From contig NZ_QFWG01000002.1 of assembly GCF_003143995.1 (NCBI RefSeq), positions 124,001 through 188,000 on the forward strand: 64,000 nt of DNA, written 5' to 3'. The DNA comes from Pseudoglutamicibacter cumminsii (GTDB lineage Bacteria; Actinomycetota; Actinomycetes; Actinomycetales; Micrococcaceae). Positions 43,756 through 52,404 of this stretch are shown piece by piece; the first letter of the stretch is position 1; each line of letters begins with the position of its first letter. Under the pieces are notes generated by a model that saw only the letters and a program-made list of their open reading frames with translations, searched no databases and had not been told where the DNA came from. The position numbers were made by a program, and so were the translations under genes.

Positions 43756-44328
43756 ATGGACTCAGAAAAGACGTCTCAGTTTTACGGCCATAAGAATCGT
43801 GAGGTTCGACAACGCGGCAAGCGGTTTCTTCCCGCTTGCGCTCTCGTTTTCGCGCTCACAGCGGTAGCTGCGTGTTCGAACGACCCAGGGCCTTCGAATC
43901 CATCACCTTCCGGCTCTTCGCAACCCTCCGCCAGCACGACAATGGAGCCTTCTGACATGCCGTCATCTTCGTCTGAAAGCCAGCAACCTGCTCCGTCTTC
44001 GAGCGAACGACCTTCGCCGCGCGGGCCAAGCGTGAACCCGTCACTACGGACTCCAGGCCCACCGCCAGTAGGTCGCGGTAAGGTAACCGGACTCATCGTG
44101 CATGTTAAGAAGGGTGCGGACCGCGAGGAAGTAGACCGTCAGGTCGCCGAGGTCCTCGAAGACTACGGAACAAAGGCTGAGCCTGGGGTCACGATGTTTG
44201 ACGGCTCGTTCGTCTACAGCTTGGATCCTGGGTTTAAAGAGACACAGCTGGACGAAGTGAGCGAGGAGCTAGCGAAACTTCCGGACGTCACGTCTGCTGA
44301 ACCGGACTCACAGGTACGCCTCCAATAG
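43756..44328 (+). CDS. Lipoprotein with a free-standing subtilisin-propeptide (inhibitor I9-like) domain
   Basis: A 190-aa secreted lipoprotein with the lipobox VAAC and Cys 40 after a charged and hydrophobic signal. Residues 41-105 are a Pro/Ser-rich linker. Residues 108-190 look like an I9 propeptide: the first strand TGLIVHVKKG, an amphipathic helix EEVDRQVAEVLEDYG, the strand GSFVYSLDPGF, then DEVSEELAKLPDVTSAEPDS. The last segment lines up with KLAADPAVESVEPDLR from the prodomain of the two subtilases next door. It is convergent to the first protease and shares its terminator. It may inhibit or help fold these enzymes at the cell surface. The I9 call is from pattern, not a search. Confidence 0.65.
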   Translation: MDSEKTSQFYGHKNREVRQRGKRFLPACALVFALTAVAACSNDPGPSNPSPSGSSQPSASTTMEPSDMPSSSSESQQPAPSSSERPSPRGPSVNPSLRTPGPPPVGRGKVTGLIVHVKKGADREEVDRQVAEVLEDYGTKAEPGVTMFDGSFVYSLDPGFKETQLDEVSEELAKLPDVTSAEPDSQVRLQ

Positions 44329-44367
44329 AGACGATGGCGTGCCCTGCCGCATCATCGCCTAGCTAAC

Positions 44368-44410
44368 AACAGTGTGGCCGGTCTGGACTCTCCAGACCGG
44401 CCACACTGTT
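44368..44410. terminator. Perfect 20-bp bidirectional terminator
   Basis: Arms 44368-44387 and 44391-44410 with a CTC loop; T-run follows on the plus strand. Its core (GTGGCCGGTCTGGA) recurs in the terminator at 46747, which ends the duplicated protease. Confidence 0.92.
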
Positions 44411-44446
44411 TTTATTGCCTCACCGTCCCTGTATCAGGTGGTGAGA

Positions 44447-46567
44447 TTATTTGGTGTTGAGCTGTACGTCGTCGAGGTTGAAGATCGTCGAGTAGTAGTT
44501 ACCTTCGTTTCCGAGGAAGCGTACCGTCACGGTCTTGCCTGCGAACTTGGACAGATCAACCTTGTGCTGCTGGTAGCCGCGGCCCTTCTCGAGGTTCGAG
44601 TGGGTCTTGAGAGTCGTCCAGCGGCTGCCGTCCCACACGAGCACGGCGAACTGGTCGCGTACATATGGGAACGGTTCATCCGAGCGAACCTTGAGCCAGT
44701 AGCTCAAGACCGCGTTCGAACCCCTAGGGATGGTCACCGTCTGGTCCAGGTTGTAGGTCGACGGGTAGGCCCAACCGTTGAACGAAGCCGAGGCGTTACC
44801 CGAACGGGCGTGGTTACGGTCGCGCATCAAGGTGTCGCGAGCGTTGGTTCGCCACGAAGTAAGGCCATTCTCGAAGCCGCCGTTCACAATGAGCTGCTTC
44901 TCAGGAGCAGGGCTCGGATCAGGTGTCGGTTCCGGAGTTGGCTTCGGCGTTGGTGTCGGCGTTGGTGTTGGCTTTGGCGTCGGGCTCGGCTGAGGCGCTG
45001 GAGCCTGGTTGCCGGCGGCAGCGCGTACGGCACGTCCTGCATCGACCAGGCCTACGCCGCATCCGCGCACACAGTAACCGCCGTTGACCGCCCGAGAAGT
45101 GTCCTTGAGTGTCTTCTCAACCTGTGCCGCACTCATGTTCGGGTTGACCGACTTCATGAGGGCAACGATGCCTGCAACGTGTGGGGTTGCCATCGAGGTG
45201 CCCTGGTACTCCGCGTAGCTTGGGCCAACTGGGTAGGTTCGGCCCGTGTTCACGGTAGAGAGGATACCGCCACCACGCGTGCGGGTGTCGCCACCTGGCG
45301 CGGAGATGTCCACGACATCACCGAAGTTCGAGTAGTACGACGGCGTACCGTTGGCGTTGGTCGCGCCAACAGTCACAACGTTCTGGCAGTTAGCCGGCTG
45401 AACGCCCGCGGCGTTCGAGCTTTCGTTACCGGCCGCGACAACAACGGTCGCACCACGGCTGGTAGCGAAGTTGATAGCGCGCTGGTAGACAGGCTGGCAG
45501 TATCCGCCACCACCCAGGGACATGTTGATGACGTCAGCTGGGTTCTGGTTGCGGGGCACGCCCGGGATATCTGCGCCGGCAGCCCATGCGAGACCATCTG
45601 CGATGTCGGACAAGCGGCCACCGCACTTACCAAGCACGCGGACAGGGACGATCTTCGCTTGAGGTGCTACACCAACCACACCCCGGGAATCTGCGACTGC
45701 AGCGATCGTGCCCGCGACATGGGTACCGTGCCACGAAGAACCGGAGCCAGGGGAACCAGGGCCGCATTCACCCGGTCCGCTAAAGTCGCCGCTGTCGAGC
45801 GGATCGTTATCGCGTCCGTTGCCGTCGCTGGACGACCAAGCGTCTGAGATGAAGTCGTAGCCAGGAAGCACGTTGGCATCCAGATCTGGGTGTCGCGTGA
45901 TACCGGTGTCCAGAACAGCGACGACCGCGCCCCTACCTTGCGTGTACTGCCAAGCATCCTGTGCCTTTATGCCCCAGTTGCCGTTGAGACCCCACAGGTT
46001 CTGCCAGTACTGATCGCGCGGGTTAAGGCCCGTCGGGTACATGCGGAGGTCCGGCTCTACGGACTCAACAGCAGGGTCAGCGGCCAACTTCTTCATGAAG
46101 TCGTCGGCCTGTTTGCCCTTGAGGCGCTTCTTGCCGAGGTCGAACACGTGTGAACCGATTGCGGTCTTACGCAACTCTTTAGCCTTCAGGCCGTAAGCCT
46201 TACCGGCCTTCTGCCAGGCCTTCGCGCGCGTCGTGGCTTTGTTGGCGCCGCGTTCCGACTTCTTGTAGGTCACGATGAAACGGTCGTAGCCGTCGGCGTT
46301 GAGCTTTTCGACCATTTCTTGCTTAGCCTGAAGCTGCTTCTGAGCTTCAAGTGCTTCTTTATGGGACTGTTTGTCAGTTTTCTTCGTCAGAAAGCTCTGC
46401 GCCTGGGCAGAGGCTTCATTCTTAGCAACTGCAGGATTTGCTTGCGCCATCGCAGGTGGGATAGCCAGAGCGAGCGAAGCAACGCCAGCGCCGAGGGCGC
46501 CGATCAAGCGAGCGCGTGGTGCGATACGGGCTTGAGCCCGATGGGGGTGCGGAGTAGATGGAGTCAC
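44447..46567 (-). CDS. Secreted subtilisin-like serine protease A (S8), with I9 prodomain and C-terminal beta domain
   Basis: A 706-aa exported protease starting at GTG 46567 with GGAAAG 9 nt upstream. Signal peptide: LIGALGAGVASLALAIPPAMAQA (about residues 21-43). A Lys/Gln-rich helical stretch (50-90) precedes the I9 prodomain (about 93-177, YDRFIVTYKKSE to VESVEPDLR). The S8 domain has Asp 220 (AVLDTG), His 280 (HGTHVAGT), Asn 381 (AAGNES) and Ser 458 (GTSMATPHVAG). A Pro/Thr-rich linker then leads to a C-terminal jelly-roll-like domain (LIVNGGFENGLTSW) that may bind polysaccharide or substrate. It is a tandem paralogue of the next gene. Confidence 0.92.
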   Translation of the reverse strand: MTPSTPHPHRAQARIAPRARLIGALGAGVASLALAIPPAMAQANPAVAKNEASAQAQSFLTKKTDKQSHKEALEAQKQLQAKQEMVEKLNADGYDRFIVTYKKSERGANKATTRAKAWQKAGKAYGLKAKELRKTAIGSHVFDLGKKRLKGKQADDFMKKLAADPAVESVEPDLRMYPTGLNPRDQYWQNLWGLNGNWGIKAQDAWQYTQGRGAVVAVLDTGITRHPDLDANVLPGYDFISDAWSSSDGNGRDNDPLDSGDFSGPGECGPGSPGSGSSWHGTHVAGTIAAVADSRGVVGVAPQAKIVPVRVLGKCGGRLSDIADGLAWAAGADIPGVPRNQNPADVINMSLGGGGYCQPVYQRAINFATSRGATVVVAAGNESSNAAGVQPANCQNVVTVGATNANGTPSYYSNFGDVVDISAPGGDTRTRGGGILSTVNTGRTYPVGPSYAEYQGTSMATPHVAGIVALMKSVNPNMSAAQVEKTLKDTSRAVNGGYCVRGCGVGLVDAGRAVRAAAGNQAPAPQPSPTPKPTPTPTPTPKPTPEPTPDPSPAPEKQLIVNGGFENGLTSWRTNARDTLMRDRNHARSGNASASFNGWAYPSTYNLDQTVTIPRGSNAVLSYWLKVRSDEPFPYVRDQFAVLVWDGSRWTTLKTHSNLEKGRGYQQHKVDLSKFAGKTVTVRFLGNEGNYYSTIFNLDDVQLNTK

Positions 46568-46597
46568 TATGATCGTCTTTCCGTGCTCAGGGAGCGA

Positions 46598-46663
46598 TGT
46601 GAGATCGCTCACGGTGAGATAACGGTAGGCATTATCAAAGCGTTTGCGAAAGTACCTTTTCAC
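46598..46663 (-). promoter_or_regulatory. Promoter and operator region of protease A
   Basis: On the minus strand the -10 GATAAT lies at 46636-46631. Nine nt upstream is the inverted repeat GTGAAA-N6-TTTCGC (46663-46646). Downstream, in the leader, TGTGA-N6-TCACG (46598-46613, plus strand) resembles a CRP/GlxR site with one mismatch. All three elements recur at the same spacing before protease B. Confidence 0.55.
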
Positions 46664-46746
46664 ATTTCTTGTCCGGTCCTCAGGAACCTCATGAGAACTG
46701 CATAGGATTGGGGGGTCGCGTGGAACAACACGTGTGGACAGAAAAG

Positions 46747-46785
46747 CATTGTGGCCGGTCTGGAAAATCCAGACCGGCCACAATG
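46747..46785 (-). terminator. 18-bp terminator of protease B
   Basis: Arms 46747-46764 and 46768-46785 pair perfectly with an AAA loop. The core is the same as in the terminator of protease A at 44368, evidence that the terminator was duplicated with the gene. Confidence 0.88.
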
Positions 46786-46825
46786 TTCTAGGTTGCCTTA
46801 ACGTCCCTGAATCGGGGCGGGGAAG

Positions 46826-48921
46826 CTATTTGACGTTCAGCGCTACGTCGTCGAGGTTGAAGATCGTGGAGTAGTAGCTGTCTTCCTCACCGAGGAAGCG
46901 TACGGTGATCTTCTTGCCTGCGAACTTGGAGAGGTCAACCTGCTGCTGCTGGTAGCCGCGGTCCTTTTCGACGTTGGAGTGAGTCTTGACGACGGTCCAG
47001 TTCGTGCCATCGGAGACAAGAACCTTGAACGTGTCGCGTGCATACGGGAATGGTTCGTCCGAGCGGACCTTGAGCCAGTAGCTCAGAGTCGCGGTGGGGT
47101 TTGCAGGGACAGTCACCGTCTGATCCAGGTTGTAAGTGGAACGGTAGCCCCAGCCATTGAAGGCAGCCGAGCTGTTACCCGAGTGGGCGTGCGAGCCGTC
47201 CTTCATGACGAGGTCGCGAACGTTCGTGGTCCATGGGATGAGACCGCCTTCGAAGCCGCCGTTCACAATGAGCTGCTTCTCAGGGCCAGGCGTTGGCTCT
47301 GGCTCAGGCGTTGGCTCTGGCTCAGGCGTTGGCTCTGGCTCTGGGGTTGGCTCAGGAACCGGCGTGTCGTCACCTGCTGCAGCCTTGACAGCGCGGCCCG
47401 CGTCGACGAGGCCCTCACCACATGGCTGCGCACAACCGCCGTTGACAGGCTTCGAGGTGTCCTTGAGTGCCTGCTCAACCTGAGCTGGAGTCATCTCAGG
47501 GTTCACCGACTTCATGAGAGCAACGATGCCTGCAACGTGTGGGGTTGCCATCGAGGTGCCCTGGTACTCCGCGTAGCTTGGGCCAACTGGGCTCTTGTCG
47601 CCGCTGTCCACGGTCGAGAGGATACCTCCACCCTTCGTGCGGGTGTCGCCACCTGGTGCGGAGATGTCCACAACATCACCGAAGTTCGTGTAGTGCGAAG
47701 CTTACCGTTCTTATCGGTTGCGCCCACGGTTACAACACCCTGGCAGTTTGCTGGCTGGGAAGCACCCGCGTTTGAGGCTTCGTTACCGGCGGCGACCACG
47801 ACAGTGGTTCCGCGGCTGGTAGCAAGGTTAATGGCTTCCTGGTAAGTGGACTGGCACAAGCCTCGGCCGCCCAGGGACATGTTGATGACGTCAGCAGGGT
47901 TCTCGTTGCGAGGTACACCCTGGACCTCGGCGCCGGCAGCCCAAGCGACACCGTCTGCGATGTCAGACAAGCGGCCACCGCACTTACCGAGGACGCGGAC
48001 AGGAACAATCTTGGCTTCCGGTGCAACACCTACGACGCCCTGGGAGTCCGCTACCGCGGCGACCGTTCCCGCGACGTGGGTTCCGTGCCACGAGGAGCCG
48101 GATGCGCCAGATCCCGGACCGCATTCTCCGGCCTCGTTCCAGTCGCCGCTGTCGGTCGCATCGTTATCGCGGCCGTCGCCATCGTTGGAAGACTTCGGGT
48201 CAGAAATGAAGTCATAGCCCGGAAGGACGTTGGCATCCAGGTCAGGGTGCTTCGCGATGCCGGTGTCCACAACCGCAACAACGGAGCCCTTACCCTGCGT
48301 GTGCTTCCATGCGTCCTGCGCGTTCACACCATAGGAGCCGTTGAGGCCCCACAGGTTCTGCCAGTACTCGTCCTGCGGGTTCAGGTCTGTTGCGTACAGG
48401 CGAATATCTGGCTCGACCGACTCAACTGAAGGATCGGCAGCAAGCTTCTTCATGAAGTCATCGGCCTGCTTACCCTTCAAGTTCTTGCCGAGGTCGATCA
48501 CGTGCGAACCGGTAGCCGTCTTGCGCAGCTCCTTAGCGTTCAGCCCGTATGACTTACCGGCCTTCTGCCAAGCCTGGGCCCGCGTCGTCGCCTTGCTTGC
48601 GGCACGTTCTGACTTCTTGTAGGTCACGATGAAGCGGTCATAGCCATCGGCGTTGAGCTTCTCGATCATGTCTCGCTTAGCTTGAAGCTGCTTCTTAGCC
48701 TCAAGCGCTTCCTTATGAGACTGCTTATCAGCATTCTTTTTTACGAAGCTCTGCGCCTGGGCAGAGACGTCGTTCTTGGCTACGGCAGGCGCAGCTTGTG
48801 CCATCGCCGGCGGGATAGCCAGAGCGAGGGAAGCCACGCCGGCGCCGATAGCGCCGACCAAGCGAGCGCGATGTGCGCTTCTGCCATGAGCCCGATGCGG
48901 GTGCTGAGTAGATGGAGTCAT
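46826..48921 (-). pseudogene. Secreted subtilisin-like serine protease B (S8), frameshifted
   Basis: Paralogue of protease A with the same layout: signal peptide ending AMAQA, I9 prodomain, catalytic Asp (AVVDTG), His (HGTHVAGT), Asn (AAGNEA) and Ser (GTSMATPHVAG), a Glu/Pro linker and the C-terminal beta domain (LIVNGGFEGGLIPW). The frame breaks at 47701 between the Asn and Ser motifs, after ATDKNGK. One added G on the coding strand restores ASHYTNFGDVVDISAPGGD, matching protease A. Unrepaired, the enzyme would lack its catalytic serine. Start is ATG 48921 (48924 is also possible), both after GGAAAG. Corrected length is about 698 aa. Confidence 0.88.
47288..47341. repeat. Three 18-bp repeats encoding the protease B linker
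   Basis: Units at 47288, 47306 and 47324 are near-identical and encode repeats of PEPEPT on the minus strand. Protease A has a Thr/Lys-rich linker of different sequence at this place, so the linker has changed faster than the domains. Confidence 0.75.
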
Positions 48922-48951
48922 CATTATCGTCTTTCCGTGTTCGGGGAGCGA

Positions 48952-49017
48952 TGTGACATCGCTCACGGTGATTTCACGGTAGGCATTATCAAAGTGATTG
49001 TGAAACCCCTGTTTCAC
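48952..49017 (-). promoter_or_regulatory. Promoter and operator region of protease B
   Basis: The -10 GATAAT is at 48990-48985 on the minus strand. GTGAAA-N6-TTTCAC (49017-49000) lies 9 nt upstream, and TGTGA-N6-TCACG (48952-48967, plus strand) lies in the leader within a 9-bp perfect palindrome, GAGCGATGT/ACATCGCTC. Confidence 0.55.
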
Positions 49018-49029
49018 TTTTCTTATGAG

Positions 49030-49348
49030 ATCCTCAGTTGCTCCTTGATGTGTTCATGGAGCATGCATGGCAGGCCCATAGATAGCTATCCGTTGAGTGT
49101 GATGCCGATATGCCGATCCCAAATAAAACTGTCCGCGTGAGCCTGATTAGCGGCAGCGAACGGATGGGTTCGACTTCTTGTGTGCCTTCCGTGTAGACTA
49201 GACACTCGGTGTTCACCGCCTGCGGCATCGTGCGCCTCGATTCGGGTTCATTTCAGTCCCTGAAGCGGGTCGCTACGCGATAAAGTAGGGTGAACATTTG
49301 GTCAATGTTCATAAGTCGAGTTTTCTTGGCACATGAATCAAGCCATAA
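49030..49348. other. Intergenic region before tRNA-Trp, with an 8-bp inverted repeat
   Basis: No convincing gene. It holds TGAACATT/AATGTTCA (49291-49298 and 49304-49311) with a 5-nt spacer, and two -10-like elements, TAGACT near 49194 and TAAAGT near 49281. Short frames here have no ribosome binding site and look random. It marks the edge between the protease locus and the core block. Confidence 0.45.
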
Positions 49349-49421
49349 AGGGCAGTGGCGCAATTGGTAGCGCAACGGTCTCCAAAACCGTAGGTTGCAG
49401 GTTCGAGTCCTGTCTGCCCTG
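49349..49421 (+). tRNA. tRNA-Trp (anticodon CCA)
   Basis: Acceptor arms AGGGCAG and CTGCCCT pair, the anticodon arm ACGGT/ACCGT holds CTCCAAA, and the T arm is CAGGTTCGAGTCCTG. Lies just upstream of secE, as in most actinobacteria. No encoded CCA. Confidence 0.96.
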
Positions 49422-49571
49422 CGTTTGGGTGAAAGCCCAGCGGTAGCAGCGTGGACCCCGCACCCCTCGACCGGGGCCGCGGGGCCATGTTGTTTCAGTA
49501 AAGGATCTGAGCGCTAGGCGAGGCCTGAGTAGTAGTCAGGACCTGAGTAGTGCAGATCGGAAGGTGAACCA

Positions 49572-49796
49572 GTGACGGAAACCACGGCGCAGCGCAAGAA
49601 GCGCGGCTTCTTTGGTGCGATTTCTCTGTTCTTTGCACAGGTGATCCAGGAACTGCGGAAGGTTGTTTCGCCAACCCGCAAGGAACTGGTGAACTACTGG
49701 TTTGTTGTCCTCATGTTCGTGGTTATCGTCATGGTCATGGTGGGTCTGCTGGACTTCGTGTTCGGCAAGGTCGCCGTCTGGTCGTTTACCCGATAG
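49572..49796 (+). CDS. secE: Preprotein translocase subunit SecE
   Basis: A 74-aa component of the SecYEG channel. A basic N-terminal part (QRKKRGFFGAISLFFAQVIQ), the conserved amphipathic ELRKVVSPTRKEL, and one membrane helix, NYWFVVLMFVVIVMVMVGLL. GTG 49572 follows GGAAGGTGAACC. It comes before nusG in the standard order. The 150 bp between tRNA-Trp and secE hold a GC-rich hairpin near 49453-49487. Confidence 0.95.
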   Translation: MTETTAQRKKRGFFGAISLFFAQVIQELRKVVSPTRKELVNYWFVVLMFVVIVMVMVGLLDFVFGKVAVWSFTR

Positions 49797-49867
49797 CCAC
49801 GCTCGAATAACCACGCGCGGAAGCGTGCGTGGCTAGCCACAGCGCCCTAAGCAGAAAGTAGGAACGA

Positions 49868-50602
49868 GTGTCCGAGCAGGAACTGGAAGCTAACGAGTCG
49901 GAACCGCGTACCGAGGTTGACTCGAACGTTGACGCCGCCGTCGACGCTGCCCAGGATGCGGACAACAACGCGGCAGCAGAAAGCGATGAGCTTGAAGAAC
50001 TGCGCCGCAAGTTCCGTTCCAAGCTGCGTCGCCAGCCTGGTCAGTGGTACGTGATTCACTCGTACGCTGGCTACGAGAACCGCGTAAAGCTCAACCTGGA
50101 AACCCGTATTCAGACGCTGAATATGGAGGACTTCATCTACGAAATCCAGGTTCCGATGGAAGAAGCTGTGGTCGTCAAGAACACGGTTTCCAAGAAGGTG
50201 CGCCGCGTGCGCATCCCTGGTTACGTCCTGGTCCGTATGGAACTCACGGACGAATCGTGGGGTACGGTTCGCCACACCCCTGGCGTCACCGGCTTTGTTG
50301 GCAATGCCTACGACCCTATGCCGTTGAGCCTCGACGAGGTCTACTCGATGCTCGAGCACACGATCGAGGTTGAGGCAGAGGCGGAAGAGACCGGCAAGGA
50401 AGCAAAGGTTCCTGTCACCGAGGTCAAGGCAGACTTCGAGGTCGGCGAGGCCGTCATCGTCAACGACGGTCCGTTCGAATCGCTTCCGGCAACCATTTCC
50501 GAGGTCAAGCTCGAAACTCGCCAGCTCGTGGTTTTGGTTTCGATCTTCGAGCGTGAAACCCCAGTCACGCTGCAGTTCAACCAGGTAACCAAGGTCAACT
50601 AG
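49868..50602 (+). CDS. nusG: Transcription termination/antitermination protein NusG
   Basis: A 244-aa RNA polymerase factor. The NGN domain starts at [17 protein letters not shown] and includes [30 protein letters not shown]. The KOW domain is at the end: [21 protein letters not shown]. As in other actinobacteria an acidic extension of about 55 residues precedes the NGN domain. GTG start after AGTAGGAACGA. Confidence 0.96.
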   Translation: MSEQELEANESEPRTEVDSNVDAAVDAAQDADNNAAAESDELEELRRKFRSKLRRQPGQWYVIHSYAGYENRVKLNLETRIQTLNMEDFIYEIQVPMEEAVVVKNTVSKKVRRVRIPGYVLVRMELTDESWGTVRHTPGVTGFVGNAYDPMPLSLDEVYSMLEHTIEVEAEAEETGKEAKVPVTEVKADFEVGEAVIVNDGPFESLPATISEVKLETRQLVVLVSIFERETPVTLQFNQVTKVN

Positions 50603-50734
50603 ATCCTTACCGCATAAGTTTTCGTCGCCCCGGCTCGCTTGGCTGGAGCTGACGATTCGGCCGCCGCGCCACGGCGGCCACCGGCCCTCGTACGCTCCTG
50701 TGCGAGGGTGAAGTTTGAGAGAGAAGGACCATAC

Positions 50735-51166
50735 ATGGCTCCGAAGAAAAAGGTCACTGGCCTGATCAAACTCCAGATTCAGGCAGGTCAGGCAAACCCG
50801 GCACCACCAATCGGTCCGGCGCTTGCACAGCACCGCGTCAACATCATGGAGTTCTGCAAGGCTTACAACGCTGAGACCGAATCCCAGCGCGGTAACGTCA
50901 TCCCGGTAGAGATCACGGTTTTCGAAGATGGCTCGTTCACCTTCATCACCAAGACTCCACCAGCTTCCCAGCTGATCAAGAAGGCTGCTGGCGTAGCTAA
51001 GGGCTCCGGCGTTCCACACACCGACAAGGTGGGTAAGCTCACCAAGGATCAGGTCAAGGAAATCGCTGAATACAAGATGAAGGACCTCAACGCTAACGAC
51101 GTTGAAGCTGCGTCCAAGATCATCGCAGGCACCGCTCGCTCGATGGGTATCGAGGTCGAGAAGTAA
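50735..51166 (+). CDS. rplK: 50S ribosomal protein L11
   Basis: A 143-aa protein of the GTPase-associated centre. [17 protein letters not shown] at the start, [22 protein letters not shown], and a closing [11 protein letters not shown]. The ATG at 50735 has AGAAGGA upstream; the frame's extension to 50639 covers a GC-rich hairpin (GGCCGCC/GGCGGCC) and is not coding. Thiostrepton-contact prolines are present as usual. Confidence 0.97.
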   Translation: MAPKKKVTGLIKLQIQAGQANPAPPIGPALAQHRVNIMEFCKAYNAETESQRGNVIPVEITVFEDGSFTFITKTPPASQLIKKAAGVAKGSGVPHTDKVGKLTKDQVKEIAEYKMKDLNANDVEAASKIIAGTARSMGIEVEK

Positions 51167-51333
51167 TTGTGCTTCTCGCCGCACACACGCGAAAGTGCGG
51201 CGCAGGGCTGAACTACACCGCAAAAGCTGTGGGTTGAGCCCGAAACAGACAAAAGCATCATGCCCCGCCTAGGGGAGTGGGAAGGGTCGAGCGCGGCCCG
51301 AGTACCACAACTGCACAAGGAGAAAAGACGCAG

Positions 51334-52038
51334 ATGGCAAAGCGCAGCAAAGCATATTTGGAAGCAGCCGCCAAGATTGAGGACGGCAAGCTGTACCAGC
51401 CGAACGAGGCTCTGGCTCTGATCAAGGAGACCACGAGCGCTTCGAAGGGCAACGCAACTGTTGAGGCTGTTTTCCGCCTCTCGGTTGACCCACGTAAGGC
51501 TGACCAGATGGTTCGCGGTACCGTGAACCTCCCACACGGCACCGGTAAGACCGCTCGCGTTGTGGTCTTCGCAGCTGGCCCGAATGCTGACGCAGCTCGT
51601 GAAGCTGGCGCAGACTTCGTTGGCTCGGACGACCTCATGGAGAAGATCCAGGGTGGCTGGACCGACTTCGACGCAGCCGTAGCTACCCCAGACATGATGG
51701 GTAAGGTTGGCCGCCTCGGTAAGATCCTCGGCCCACGTAACCTCATGCCGAACCCTAAGACCGGCACCGTGACCATGGACGTTGCGAAGGCTGTTGGCGA
51801 CATCAAGGGCGGTAAGATCGACTTCCGCGTTGACAAGCACTCCAACCTCCACTTCATCGTTGGTAAGGCTTCCTTCGACCAGAACGCTCTGGAAGAGAAC
51901 TTCAAGGCCGCTGTTGAGGAAATCAACCGCCTGAAGCCATCCGCTTCCAAGGGCCGTTACATCAAGAAGGCAACCCTCGCTACGACGTTCGGCCCTGGTG
52001 TTCCACTGGACCCAGCATCCGTTACCGTTCGCGGCTAA
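51334..52038 (+). CDS. rplA: 50S ribosomal protein L1
   Basis: A 234-aa L1-stalk protein. [14 protein letters not shown] at the start, [34 protein letters not shown] and a closing SVTVRG. ATG 51334 follows AAGGAG. In many bacteria L1 represses its own operon; the leader here was not resolved. A terminator follows. Confidence 0.97.
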   Translation: MAKRSKAYLEAAAKIEDGKLYQPNEALALIKETTSASKGNATVEAVFRLSVDPRKADQMVRGTVNLPHGTGKTARVVVFAAGPNADAAREAGADFVGSDDLMEKIQGGWTDFDAAVATPDMMGKVGRLGKILGPRNLMPNPKTGTVTMDVAKAVGDIKGGKIDFRVDKHSNLHFIVGKASFDQNALEENFKAAVEEINRLKPSASKGRYIKKATLATTFGPGVPLDPASVTVRG

Positions 52039-52060
52039 TCGCTGCCACTAACAGCTCAAT

Positions 52061-52100
52061 AGCGTTGTCCCCGGTCATGTTGATGGCCGGGGACAACGCT
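52061..52100 (+). terminator. Terminator after rplKA
   Basis: An 18-bp arm pair (52061-52078 with 52083-52100), one G-U, followed by TTTAATG. Confidence 0.82.
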
Positions 52101-52159
52101 TTAATGACGCTCACGATGCGGTGCGCGAGTGGAGTGTGAAACCGCACTCGGTCTCTCGA

Positions 52160-52404
52160 TTGGTGAATCTGAACCGTATGCGTTAGACTGATCGCTGTAC
52201 CAAAGACCGTTGGTTATGGGCGTTCGCGCTCATCGAAGGTTCCCGCACTTGCAGGGCAGCCCACGTAGGGACAGATTCTTCACGAACCGAGGCGTTCACG
52301 CCGTCGATGTTCTCTGTGTAGCCCTGTGCCTATGTGCCAGGGCTAATTTGCTTAACGGGGCAACCAACCGGGATAAACCATCTTAGAACCCCGGAAGGAG
52401 TGTC
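52160..52404 (+). ncRNA. Promoter and ribosomal protein L10 leader of rplJL
   Basis: TTGGTG (52160-52165), 18 nt and TAGACT (52184-52189) form the promoter. The leader from about 52196 contains the actinobacterial L10-leader features: an AAGACCGTTGG helix strand, GGTTCCCGCACTTGCAGGG and GCCCACGTAGGGAC. L10-L8 complexes bind such leaders and repress rplJL. A second hairpin, AGCCCTG/CAGGGCT, lies at 52321-52345. Confidence 0.75.

Noticed and set aside
49034-49228. 64-codon minus-strand frame upstream of protease B
   Set aside because: No ribosome binding site or recognisable sequence; it lies in the intergenic region.
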